DNA of 64,000 nucleotides, taken from positions 1-64,000 of the forward strand of contig NZ_JAUQSZ010000011.1 of assembly GCF_030580995.1 (NCBI RefSeq), read 5' to 3'. How positions within the stretch are numbered: position 1 is the first letter of the stretch; each line of letters opens with the position of its first letter. Positions 1 through 7,702 of this stretch are shown one piece after another. Origin of the DNA: Sphingomonas immobilis (GTDB lineage: Bacteria > Pseudomonadota > Alphaproteobacteria > Sphingomonadales > Sphingomonadaceae). The notes beneath the pieces were generated by a model. That model searched no databases and was not told the DNA's origin. It was given only the letters and a program-made list of their open reading frames with translations. Made by a program: the position numbers and the translations under genes.

Positions 1-1526
1 CCGCCGGTCAGCGCGGGCCGCACCCGCACGACGGCGCTCGCCGCATCGCGGTCGCGCCAGCTCAGCGCCGCGCTCACCACGCCCGTCGCCAGCAGCAGCG
101 CGCACCAGCCCGCGTCGCCCAGCAGGTCCGGTGCGAATGCGCGCGCGATCACCACCGGCACCGCAACCGCCGCCAGCCCCATTGCAGCCCACAAGGCACT
201 CCGCCGCATCAGCACGAAGCCGGGCACGCCGAACAGCACGGTGATCGCCACCGCCGCCCAGTTCGCCGCTTCATGCGCGGGTTGCAGCATCGCCGCCGCC
301 AACAGCAGCAGAACGAGCGCCAGCGCCGCCCCCGCGCCCGGCGCGAGCGCCTCGTCGCGCCACGCCAGCACCAGCGCCGCCGCGCTCAGCAGCAGATACA
401 GTCCCCACGACAGCGCCGAGAAATCGAGCGCGGGCGCCAGCACGAGCAACTGCACGAACCCCGCCACCAGCGGCAGCAACCGCAGCCACGGTCGCCGCGC
501 GCCGGTCCCCGGCAGCGCCAGCGTCGCGCCGACCGCGAGCAGCAGCACGAACCCACCCACGCCTGCCAGCCCGCCGCGCGGGAACATCACGATCAGCAGA
601 TTCGCCCAGGCAAAGCCGCCGCCGCACGCCGCCAGCGCCAGCCACGCCCAGCCGCGCCGGATCGCCAGCCCGAACAATGCCGCGATCAGCAGCGCGAGAT
701 AGACGATCAGCGGCCCGACCCCGCTCTCGCCGAACCCCGCCAGCAAGGGTGCGACGAACCCGCCGATCAGCGCCATGATCGCCGTCGGCGGCCCATGTCG
801 CAGCGCCAGCCCGAGCGCCGCCAGCGTCACCACCACCATCAGCGGGAAGGCGGTGGCCGCGCCGATCAGCCCATAGGTCTGCGTCGCGACATAGAGCGTG
901 CCGTAGAGGCTCGCCGTGCCCGCCCCGGCCAGCGCCTGCCCGACGCGCGGATCGTCGCGGGTCGCGGGCAGTCGCCGCGCGACCTCGCTCGCCGCGATCA
1001 GCGCGAGCCCGAACAGCCCGGCGATGACGGTGCGCGCGGCCGGCCCGAGCAATCCGCTCTCGATTGAATAGCGCACGAGGAAGAAGGCCGACAGCACCAG
1101 CGCCGCCCCGCCGATCCAGATCGGCAACTTGCCCCCGACGAGACTCTCGAAGGTGATCGCGGGGCGGGGCGGGGAAGGAGGAGGCGGAGGAGGCGAGGCA
1201 TGCGATCTGTCCTCCTCAACCCGTTCGTCCTGAGCGAAGTCGAAGGGCGTGTTCGAGGCGGTATCGTTCGTGACACGTGCTTCGACAGGCTCGGCACGAA
1301 CGATGGGGACTTGATCGGGCGTGGGCTCAACCTCAGCCTCGACCCACTCGCGCTGCCGCGGCGGTGCGAAGCGGACGACCGCTGCCGCCTCCGGCGCAGG
1401 CTCCGCCGCGCGGTGCTGCGCCAGCCGCAGCTCGCGCACTTCCTCTTGCAGCCGCCTGGTCCGCACCCACAGCACGCGCTGGTTGATCGCGAGCACGACG
1501 ACGGCGAGGAACAGCAGAAACGTCAA
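1..1526 (-). CDS. DUF2339 family polytopic membrane protein (C-terminus outside window)
   Basis: The frame is open from a TTG start at 1526 to the left edge, giving about 508 visible residues. TTG is chosen because an in-frame TGA lies just upstream and a GGGAG ribosome site sits 6 bases before it; no ATG fits. The order is one N-terminal hydrophobic segment with an RRLQEEVRELR helix, a Pro-rich linker, then the DUF2339 entry motif (LVGGKLPIWIGGAAL) and a long run of Ala/Leu/Gly membrane helices. DUF2339 proteins are large inner-membrane proteins of unknown role. The linker (about residues 75-102) is encoded by a palindromic repeat that also occurs at 19875. The gene is divergent from the dapF-like gene, 62 bases away. 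No function is claimed beyond the family. Confidence 0.8.
   Translation of the reverse strand, partial: MTFLLFLAVVVLAINQRVLWVRTRRLQEEVRELRLAQHRAAEPAPEAAAVVRFAPPRQREWVEAEVEPTPDQVPIVRAEPVEARVTNDTASNTPFDFAQDERVEEDRSHASPPPPPPSPPRPAITFESLVGGKLPIWIGGAALVLSAFFLVRYSIESGLLGPAARTVIAGLFGLALIAASEVARRLPATRDDPRVGQALAGAGTASLYGTLYVATQTYGLIGAATAFPLMVVVTLAALGLALRHGPPTAIMALIGGFVAPLLAGFGESGVGPLIVYLALLIAALFGLAIRRGWAWLALAACGGGFAWANLLIVMFPRGGLAGVGGFVLLLAVGATLALPGTGARRPWLRLLPLVAGFVQLLVLAPALDFSALSWGLYLLLSAAALVLAWRDEALAPGAGAALALVLLLLAAAMLQPAHEAANWAAVAITVLFGVPGFVLMRRSALWAAMGLAAVAVPVVIARAFAPDLLGDAGWCALLLATGVVSAALSWRDRDAASAVVRVRPALTG
1221..1303. repeat. Palindromic intergenic-type repeat inside the DUF2339 reading frame
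   Basis: The left arm 1221-1251 (contains GAGCGAAGTCGAAGGGCG) pairs imperfectly with the right arm 1274-1303 (contains GCTTCGACAGGCTCGGCAC) around a loop of about 22 bases. The same core is present at 19875-19943, so it is a dispersed element and not codon chance. It is translated in frame as part of the linker and contributes AEPVEA and TPFDFAQDE peptides. Confidence 0.8.
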
Positions 1527-1588
1527 GCAAAACTCCCGCGATCACGCGCTCATAGCATGGCGCTCGCGCTTCGGCTAAGGGCGCTGGA

Positions 1589-2533
1589 ATGCGCGTCGAC
1601 TTCACCAAATGCCACGGCTCGGGCAACGATTTCCCGCTGATCGACGCACGCGCTGCGCCGGCCGATATGCCCTGGCCCGTCATCGCCCGCGCGCTGGCCG
1701 ACCGCGCCGGGCCGGTCGGCGGCGACGGACTGTTGCTGTTGACGGCGGGCGACGAAACCCACGCCTTCGGCATGCGCATGTTCAATTCGGACGGCAGCGA
1801 GGCGGAAACCTGCCTCAACGGCCTGCGCTGCGTCGCGCGTGCGGGGTTCGAGGCGACCGGGCTGGATGCCGTCGCCGTCCGCCTCGCCACCTCCAGCGCG
1901 CAGGTGTCGCGCGACCCCGATCTCGCGCCCGGCGTGGTCACCATCCGCGAAGTGGCGGGCCCCGCGAGCCGCGACGTGGCGCGCTGGCCGCTCGCCAGCG
2001 ACCATGCCGAGATCGTCGAGAAGCCGATCCCGCAGCTCGGTTCGCCGCGCGCCTTCACCGCGCTCGCCATCCCCAACCCGCACCTCATCACCTTCGTGGA
2101 CGCGATCGACGAGGCCGAACTGGTGCGCATCGGCGAACTCTGCGAGGCCGCGCCCGGCTGGCTCCCCAACCGCGCCAACGTCAGCTTCGTGGAACTGCTG
2201 GAAGGGGGCATCTACGTGCGCACCTTCGAACGCGGCGTCGGCCTCACCGACAGTTGCGGCAGCGCGATGGCCGCCTCCACCTTCGCCGCCGGCCTTACGT
2301 TCCGCCGGCCGTTCGGGCAGCAGATCACCGTGTTCAATCGCGGTGGCCTGGTCCGCGCCCAGGCCGAGAGCGACGGCATGGTCCGCCTCTCCGGCAACGC
2401 GACCTACGAATGGGCGGGCTCGGCCGAGATCGACATCGCCACCGCCGTCGCGAGCGACCTCACCATCGCCCGCCGCTTCGATGCCGAGGTGGCGGCCTGG
2501 GCCACGCTCCTCGAAACGATTGCGCAACCGTAA
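1589..2533 (+). CDS. dapF: Diaminopimelate epimerase (DapF family)
   Basis: 314 residues. DapF interconverts LL- and meso-diaminopimelate in the cytoplasm for lysine and peptidoglycan synthesis, using two cysteines as acid and base. Both are visible: Cys75 in NSDGSEAETCLNGLRC and Cys223 in DSCGSAMAA, with the ERGVG loop just before the second. The N-terminal FTKCHGSGNDFPLID strand is typical. Oddity: the first-cysteine motif is normally CGNG, but here it is CLNG, and the second motif has CGSAM in place of CGTGA. Length is slightly above the usual 270-290. It may be the housekeeping epimerase or a divergent paralog acting on another substrate; the fold assignment is firm, the substrate less so. 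It stands alone, divergent from the DUF2339 gene. Confidence 0.85.
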   Translation: MRVDFTKCHGSGNDFPLIDARAAPADMPWPVIARALADRAGPVGGDGLLLLTAGDETHAFGMRMFNSDGSEAETCLNGLRCVARAGFEATGLDAVAVRLATSSAQVSRDPDLAPGVVTIREVAGPASRDVARWPLASDHAEIVEKPIPQLGSPRAFTALAIPNPHLITFVDAIDEAELVRIGELCEAAPGWLPNRANVSFVELLEGGIYVRTFERGVGLTDSCGSAMAASTFAAGLTFRRPFGQQITVFNRGGLVRAQAESDGMVRLSGNATYEWAGSAEIDIATAVASDLTIARRFDAEVAAWATLLETIAQP

Positions 2534-2623
2534 CAAGCCCGTGCTAAGCCCCGGTTCAGGCGGGCGGTGCAACCAAGCCCGTTCCGGTCCGTTTTCACGG
2601 GCAGTTAGAAGAGGACGGATGCC

Positions 2624-3199
2624 ATGAACCCGATTTCCCGTTTCGCCGCGGTCGCCGCAGTCGCGTCGATGGTGCTGGCCACGCCGGTGCTCGCGCAGAG
2701 CCGCGCCGACGAGGATCGTTTCCGCGCCGCGCAGCAGCGGTTCGACAACGAACTCAACACCTTCCGCGCGGAATACGATCGCTACACGGCGGCACGCGCG
2801 AACTATCGCGGCAATGGCTATAACGACCCCCGCTACAATGATCCGCGGTACAACGATCCCCGCAATGCGGACCCGCGCTACAACGATCCGCGCTATGCCG
2901 ATCGCGACGAAGGCGGCTACGATGCCTCGCGCTACTACCGCGACGGTTCGCAGTATCAGGAGCGCGTGCTGAGCAATGACGACCGCGTCTATCGCGGCAA
3001 TGACGGCCGCTATTATTGCAAGCGCAACGACGGCACGACCGGCCTCATCATCGGCGGCGCGGGCGGGGCGATCCTCGGCAACGTCATCGACGGCGGTCAT
3101 TCGCGCATCGTCGGCACGCTGCTCGGCGGCGCGCTCGGCGCGGTCGCGGGCAAGGCGATCGACCAGGGCAGCACCAACAATCAGGTTCGCTGCCGCTGA
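2624..3199 (+). CDS. Secreted glycine-zipper 2TM protein with YNDPR repeats
   Basis: 191 residues. A signal peptide (ending near TPVLAQS) is followed by a charged helical stretch (to about residue 62), a tyrosine-rich low-complexity tract with five YNDPR/YADR-type repeats (about 65-95), and a C-terminal glycine-zipper pair (GLIIGGAGGAILGNVI and GTLLGGALGAVAGKAI). Glycine-zipper 2TM proteins are envelope proteins, often outer-membrane-associated, with no defined activity. The repeats arise from a tandem DNA repeat of about 15 bases at 2818-2905, so the tract may vary in copy number. The ATG at 2624 lies 12 bases downstream of AGAGGA. The downstream kinase frame begins right at this stop. Confidence 0.8.
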   Translation: MNPISRFAAVAAVASMVLATPVLAQSRADEDRFRAAQQRFDNELNTFRAEYDRYTAARANYRGNGYNDPRYNDPRYNDPRNADPRYNDPRYADRDEGGYDASRYYRDGSQYQERVLSNDDRVYRGNDGRYYCKRNDGTTGLIIGGAGGAILGNVIDGGHSRIVGTLLGGALGAVAGKAIDQGSTNNQVRCR

Positions 3200-3225
3200 G
3201 CGGAGGCGAGCCTGTCGTCGCTGCC

Positions 3226-4089
3226 GTGGAACTCGGCGGCACCAAATGCATCGCGGCCATCGCGCGCGGGCGGGATATTCTCGTCCGTGAGCGGTGGCCG
3301 ACCGGTGACGATGCAGCGGAGACACTCGGCCGCATCGTAAATTGGATCGCCAGCTCGGGCGAGAACTTCACCGCGATCGGCATCGCCGGCTTCGGGCCAC
3401 TCAACCTCGATCGATCGCGGAGCGATTACGGGCGGATCGGCACCACGCCCAAGCCCGGCTGGTCCGGCATCGATCTGCGCGGCACTTTCGCAAAAGCCTT
3501 CGACGTGCCGATCGGCTTCGACACCGATGTCGCCGGCGCGGCGCTGGCCGAAGGGCGCTGGGGCGCGGCACAGGGTTGCTCCGATCACGTCTATCTGACG
3601 ATCGGCACCGGCGTCGGCGGCGGCATCGTCGCGGGCGGCGTGCCGCTTCACGGCGCGGCACACCCGGAGATCGGCCATATCCGCGTCCGCAACGCCAGTG
3701 CCGACGGCTTCGCGGGCGCGTGTCCGTTCCACGGCGATTGCCTCGAGGGGCTGGTCGCGGGCGGATCGCTCGCCAAACGCACCGGCATCGCGGGGGAGGA
3801 CATTCCGCCCGATCACCCCGTCTGGGCCGAAGTCGCGCAGGAGATCGCCGAACTCGTCGCGATGCTGGTGCTGACAACCGCGCCGCAGCGCATCGTCATC
3901 GGCGGCGGCATCGGCTCTGGCCAGCCGCAGCTTTTCCCGATGATCCGCGCCGCGGCGGTGAAAGCGCTCGCCGGCTACGGCCCGATCAGCGATGCCGCGA
4001 CGATCGATGTGCTGGTGGTGCCTCCCGGCCTCGGCGCGGATGCCGGGCCGCTCGGAGCGGTCGCGCTCGCGCTGGATGCGTTGCCTTAG
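3226..4089 (+). CDS. ROK-family sugar kinase (fructokinase type)
   Basis: About 287 residues from the GTG at 3226. ROK kinases phosphorylate hexoses in the cytoplasm with ATP. Visible motifs are ELGGTK at the N-terminus (phosphate loop), TIGTGVGGGIV, HPEIGHIRV, and CPFHGDCLEG, the Cys/His zinc site of ROK fructokinases. The start is odd: homology clearly includes the VVAAVELGGTK strand, which begins before the GTG, yet the only upstream candidates are CTG codons (3190, 3196), the latter overlapping the stop of the glycine-zipper gene. Translation may begin at CTG 3196, coupled to the upstream stop. The substrate (fructose versus another hexose) cannot be read from the sequence. Confidence 0.8.
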   Translation: MELGGTKCIAAIARGRDILVRERWPTGDDAAETLGRIVNWIASSGENFTAIGIAGFGPLNLDRSRSDYGRIGTTPKPGWSGIDLRGTFAKAFDVPIGFDTDVAGAALAEGRWGAAQGCSDHVYLTIGTGVGGGIVAGGVPLHGAAHPEIGHIRVRNASADGFAGACPFHGDCLEGLVAGGSLAKRTGIAGEDIPPDHPVWAEVAQEIAELVAMLVLTTAPQRIVIGGGIGSGQPQLFPMIRAAAVKALAGYGPISDAATIDVLVVPPGLGADAGPLGAVALALDALP

Positions 4090-4108
4090 GGGCGGAACCG
4101 AGCCCCGC

Positions 4109-4417
4109 TCAGCCCAGGATCATCGCGCCGAAGCGCCAGCCCACGGCCCAGCGCACTTCGGCAAGGACGCGGCCCTTCAGCGGCAGATCGACCTCGACCA
4201 GCGATCCGATCCGCAGTTTCTCTTCGCATTCGGCCATGAAGCCGGTGTCGGAAATATTGGCGAGCCGGCCGATCAGCTCGCGCCCGCAATCGTCGGCGAC
4301 GACGATGTCGGCGGCGCATTCCCAGCGGGGCGCGCGTGCGACCTGCGTGCCGCAAGCAGCAATGGTGTCCATCAATTTTCTCCCGGGACGGGAGGCTAGG
4401 GCGGAAGAACTTCCCAT
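4109..4417 (-). CDS. PilZ domain protein
   Basis: 102 residues from ATG 4417 or 87 from the internal ATG at 4372; both have purine-rich sites (GGGAGGA and GGGAGA), so the start is undecided. The protein is a single PilZ fold: a basic patch RAPRWEC, strand ADIVVADD, the NISDTGF turn equivalent to (D/N)xSxxG, then strands through VEVDLPLKG and WRFGAMIL. PilZ domains bind cyclic di-GMP through RxxxR plus DxSxxG; here only one arginine pair (R-A-P-R) approximates RxxxR, so binding is uncertain. A c-di-GMP-metabolising protein is encoded at 13.1-14.7 kb, but no direct link is shown. Confidence 0.75.
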   Translation of the reverse strand: MGSSSALASRPGRKLMDTIAACGTQVARAPRWECAADIVVADDCGRELIGRLANISDTGFMAECEEKLRIGSLVEVDLPLKGRVLAEVRWAVGWRFGAMILG

Positions 4418-4442
4418 TCGTTAATGTCCTCCCGCGCGCGCG

Positions 4443-5732
4443 TCAGAAGTGAATCGCGACGCCGCCCGAGAACGCCCAGGGATCGAGCCGGGTCTGGCCG
4501 ACCACTGCCTGGCCCTGGAACGTGCCATACGCCTTCGGGCGCAGGAACGCCTTCTTCACGTCGGCGAACAGCGCAAGCTTGTTGGTGATCATCAGGTCGC
4601 TGCCCGCTTCGAGTGCGACGCCGAGGTTGTTGTCGACGCGCAGGTTCTGGAAAGCGCCGTCCTTGGTGCCGAACACGATCATGTAGCTCGCGCCCGCACC
4701 GACATAGGGGCGGATGCGGCCCGAACGGGTAAGGTGATATTGCAGCGTGAAGGCGGTCGGGCCGTAGGTGATCTCGCCCAGCGTCGGCAGCGCGCCGATC
4801 GAGCCGCCGCCGTGGATCGGGATCGTCGGCGGGAAGCCGAGCGTCGCGTTGAAGGCGATATGCGGCGTGAAGAAATAGCCGATCTGCACGGTCGGGGTAT
4901 GATGCTCGTAGGTCGAGAGACCGGCACCGGCATAAGGCGCGCCGCCGACGTTGAGCGCGACCTTGTCGGCCAGCGTCAGCTCGGTCACGCCGGCGCGGAT
5001 CGTCCAGCGCGTCTCGTCCGTGGTGATCGGTCCGCCATCGGCGCTGTCGCCACCGGCGCTCGGGCCGAACTTGGCGGTCATGCCGATCGAGACCGTCAGC
5101 GGATCGAGCACGGCATTGGCGTCGATCTGCGCGAAGCTGGTGTAGGTTGCATCGAGCGGCAGCTTGCCCGAGGCATGCGTCGCATACCACGCCTTGCGCA
5201 CCTCGGCGAACACACCCCAACGCTTGGCGACGTTGAGCTGCACGCCGCCCTTGACGTAGGCGCCGCCGGTGTCCGGAATGGTCAGGCCGACGCCGAGCCC
5301 GTCGCGCGTCTGCGTGGTGAAGTGGAACTGGTAGCCCGCGCCGACATACGGCGAGACGAGGCCCCGGAACGGCTGCACCCGGCCGCCGAGCGTCACCATC
5401 GTGAACTCGTCGTCGCCGAGGTTGGGCAGGCCGGCGAGCGCGCCCGCCGGGGTGTTGTCGGTGGTGCCCGGCGTCGAGACCGAAGCCTCCAGCGCGAAGC
5501 TGTCGATCGGGAAATACACGACGTCGACGGTGCCGTGATAGGTGCTGCGCGTCTTATACCCGTCATCGGGGCTGTAGACGCCGTTGGTATAGACCTCGCC
5601 CTTGTCGACCAGCTTGGTGCGCGATGCGGAGACGCTGACGTTCACGTCACCGGCCTCCTGCGCGAAAGCGGGCGCCGCGGCGAACATCGCAGTGGTTCCG
5701 AGCAACGTGGCAAACGCGTACTTCATGGTCAT
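4443..5732 (-). CDS. Tandem OmpW-type outer-membrane protein (two barrels in one chain)
   Basis: About 429 residues from ATG 5732 (MTMKYAF; a further in-frame ATG at 5726). A signal peptide ending at APAFAQ is followed by two successive OmpW-like halves. The first (to about residue 225) contains SPYVGAGYQFHF and closes with LTVSIGMTAKFG. The second (about 240-429) contains IRPYVGAGASYM and closes with AFSGGVAIHF, an aromatic C-terminus typical of the last barrel strand recognised by BAM. OmpW proteins are 8-stranded barrels of about 200 residues, so this chain is twice the normal length. The two halves share order and spacing but are divergent, indicating an old internal duplication. OmpW passes small hydrophobic molecules; substrate unknown here. 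Confidence 0.75.
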   Translation of the reverse strand: MTMKYAFATLLGTTAMFAAAPAFAQEAGDVNVSVSASRTKLVDKGEVYTNGVYSPDDGYKTRSTYHGTVDVVYFPIDSFALEASVSTPGTTDNTPAGALAGLPNLGDDEFTMVTLGGRVQPFRGLVSPYVGAGYQFHFTTQTRDGLGVGLTIPDTGGAYVKGGVQLNVAKRWGVFAEVRKAWYATHASGKLPLDATYTSFAQIDANAVLDPLTVSIGMTAKFGPSAGGDSADGGPITTDETRWTIRAGVTELTLADKVALNVGGAPYAGAGLSTYEHHTPTVQIGYFFTPHIAFNATLGFPPTIPIHGGGSIGALPTLGEITYGPTAFTLQYHLTRSGRIRPYVGAGASYMIVFGTKDGAFQNLRVDNNLGVALEAGSDLMITNKLALFADVKKAFLRPKAYGTFQGQAVVGQTRLDPWAFSGGVAIHF

Positions 5733-5791
5733 CGTCCAGGTCCCAAGTGTCCGCACGGTCGTACCGGGGAAGGGTAAATTTGGCGTAAAGG

Positions 5792-7249
5792 TTAAGCTGC
5801 GTTGCTGGCCCGCGACGCTACGACCTTGGTCGCACCGGGGGTCGCAGCCGGCACCGAGATGACCTTGCCCGAACCGGCCGGAACGGCCTGGCGCGGCAGC
5901 GGCCGGTCGGCGTTGAGCGTCGCGAGCGTGGTCTTGCCCGCGTTCAGCGCGTCGAGATCCTCCTGCGCGTCCGCGACCGCCGTCGACAGGCGGTGGACCG
6001 CGTCGAGGATGTCGTGCTGGCTGTGCTTCGCCATCACCTGCAGCCGGAAGCGCGCCTGGCCCTTGGGCACGGCGGGGAATTCGACGAGGTTGGCAAGCAT
6101 GCCGAGTGCCGGCAGGCGGCGGCTCACGAGACGTGCGAGCGCTTCGCTGCCCATCTTCACGCAGACGATCGCCGACGGATCGCCGTACACTTCGAGGCCG
6201 CAGCCGGTGAGCAGGCTGCGCAGCATCTTGATATTGCCCATCAGCTCGGCGCGCAAAGCGTCTCCCTCGGCCGAGGTGATAATCTCGAACGCCTTGCCGA
6301 CGATCGCGGCATTGGCGGGCGACATCGCGTTGGAGAAGGTGTTGGGCGAGCTGTAATAGCGCATGTATTCCTTGATCGCCCGGCCCTTCGCCGCGACGAA
6401 ACCGCCGTTCGACGCGAAGGTCTTGGAGAACGATCCCATCACCACGTCGACCTTGCCGATCATGCCCTGCGCTTCGATCAGCCCGCGCCCGGTCGGCCCG
6501 AGGTTGCCGAGATCGTGCGCGACGTCGACGACGAGCGTGGCACCGTATTCGTGCGCGAGGCTCTGGATGGCGGCGATGTCGGGCGTATCCGAGTCCATCG
6601 AATAGAGGCTCTCGATCACGACGAGGATGCCGTTCTGCGTATCGGTGCTGCGGATCTTGGCGAGCTTGTCGCGCACGCCGTCCAACTGGTTGTGGCGGAA
6701 CAGGTGGATGTTGCGGGTTGCAGCCTGCGCGCCTTCCTGCAGGCAGGCATGGCTCAGCGCGTCCATGACGATATGGTCGCTCGGCCGCACCAGCCCCTTG
6801 ATGACGCCGAAGCCCGCCGCCCAGCCGGTCGGGAATAGGGCGACGTGGTCATAGCCGAGGAAATCGGCGATCTTCTCCTCCAGCGCGATCGACAGTGACG
6901 TGTTGCCGACCAGCGCGGGCGATCCCGCCGAATGGACGCCGTAGGCGCGCATCGTCTCGATCGCGGTCTCGAGGATCGCGGGATGCGAATTCATCGAGAG
7001 ATAGTCCTGGCTCGCGAAGTTCACGCCGTCGAACAGCGCGCCCTCGTCGGTGCGCGCGGTCGCGCGGCTGAAGGCGCCGTGCTCGGTCGAGCGGCCCAGC
7101 GGCCATACGCCGGCGGCGCGGCGCGCCTCCTGCCAGTCGTAGAAGGCGGACGTCCGCTCGAGCAGGTTCGATCCCGGCAGATAGCGGAAATCGCGCATGC
7201 TGCCGCTCAGCGCATCGTAACCAGGCGTCGTATCGGTGACGTCGTTCAT
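5792..7249 (-). CDS. Alpha-oxoamine-synthase-type PLP enzyme (CqsA/LqsA/SPT-like)
   Basis: 485 residues from ATG 7249, preceded by GAGG at 6 bases; a GTG at 7261 would add four residues. Fold-type I enzymes of this family condense an acyl-CoA with an amino acid (serine palmitoyltransferase, KBL, BioF, CqsA). The PLP lysine is K276 in GSFSKTFASNGGF; D242 and H245 lie in VVDVAHDLGNLG, where most relatives have DEAHS, so the Glu is replaced by Val. SAGSPALVGN and SHACLQEGAQ are further family signatures. A residue tail of about 60-70, rich in Ala/Thr, follows the catalytic domain. It is the last gene after a membrane kinase and a receiver on the same strand, an arrangement like cqsA/cqsS and lqsA/lqsR/lqsS. 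Family is firm; the product is inferred to be a diffusible signal. Confidence 0.75.
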   Translation of the reverse strand: MNDVTDTTPGYDALSGSMRDFRYLPGSNLLERTSAFYDWQEARRAAGVWPLGRSTEHGAFSRATARTDEGALFDGVNFASQDYLSMNSHPAILETAIETMRAYGVHSAGSPALVGNTSLSIALEEKIADFLGYDHVALFPTGWAAGFGVIKGLVRPSDHIVMDALSHACLQEGAQAATRNIHLFRHNQLDGVRDKLAKIRSTDTQNGILVVIESLYSMDSDTPDIAAIQSLAHEYGATLVVDVAHDLGNLGPTGRGLIEAQGMIGKVDVVMGSFSKTFASNGGFVAAKGRAIKEYMRYYSSPNTFSNAMSPANAAIVGKAFEIITSAEGDALRAELMGNIKMLRSLLTGCGLEVYGDPSAIVCVKMGSEALARLVSRRLPALGMLANLVEFPAVPKGQARFRLQVMAKHSQHDILDAVHRLSTAVADAQEDLDALNAGKTTLATLNADRPLPRQAVPAGSGKVISVPAATPGATKVVASRASNAA

Positions 7250-7304
7250 TCTAAGCCTCACTCATGAAGTCGTTCTGGAAGCGGCGGTGTCTCGCCGCCG
7301 GTAC

Positions 7305-7670
7305 TCAGTGCGTCGTGTGCAGCTCGATCTTCTCGATCAGCTGCGGCAACGCGACGGGCTTGGTCTCGAAGTCCGCGCAGCCGACCTCGATGCTCTTCAG
7401 CCGGTCGCTCTCCAGCGCGTGCGCGGTCAGCGCGATCACCGGGATGTGCGCGGTCAGCGCGTTGCGGCGGATCGCGGTGGTCGCTTCCCAGCCGTCCATC
7501 TCGCCCAGCGCCACGTCCATCAGGATGATGTCGGGCATCACGCTCGATGCCATCGCGATGCCTTCCGGCCCGTCGATCGCACAGGCGACTTCATAGCCTT
7601 TGCGCTCCAGACGGCGCGTCAGCATGTCGCGGTTCATTTCATTGTCTTCGACAATCAGGATCTTGGTCAT
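7305..7670 (-). CDS. Single-domain response regulator (DivK-like receiver)
   Basis: 121 residues, one receiver domain and no output. Acidic pair E8/D9 (IVEDNEMNR), phospho-acceptor Asp52 in IILMDVALGEMDG, Thr in VIALTAHA and the switch lysine in ETKPV are all present, so it should accept phosphate. Single-domain receivers signal by binding partners or as phosphate shuttles. It lies 32 bases downstream of the degenerate kinase and 55 bases upstream of the PLP enzyme on the same strand, suggesting one transcript. Its likely partners are the flanking kinases, either the decayed one as a docking scaffold or the intact divergent one; this is inference. Confidence 0.85.
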   Translation of the reverse strand: MTKILIVEDNEMNRDMLTRRLERKGYEVACAIDGPEGIAMASSVMPDIILMDVALGEMDGWEATTAIRRNALTAHIPVIALTAHALESDRLKSIEVGCADFETKPVALPQLIEKIELHTTH

Positions 7671-7702
7671 CGTCGGTTCCTTGGGGGGGTAAGCGGTACA
7701 CG

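Noticed and set aside
2818..2905. CRISPR-like short repeats
   Set aside because: The repeats are about 15 bases, tandem without spacers, and encode YNDPR peptides in frame.
1550..3325. 591-codon leftward frame across dapF and the glycine-zipper gene
   Set aside because: Low-complexity Ala/Arg/Val shadow of real genes on the plus strand.
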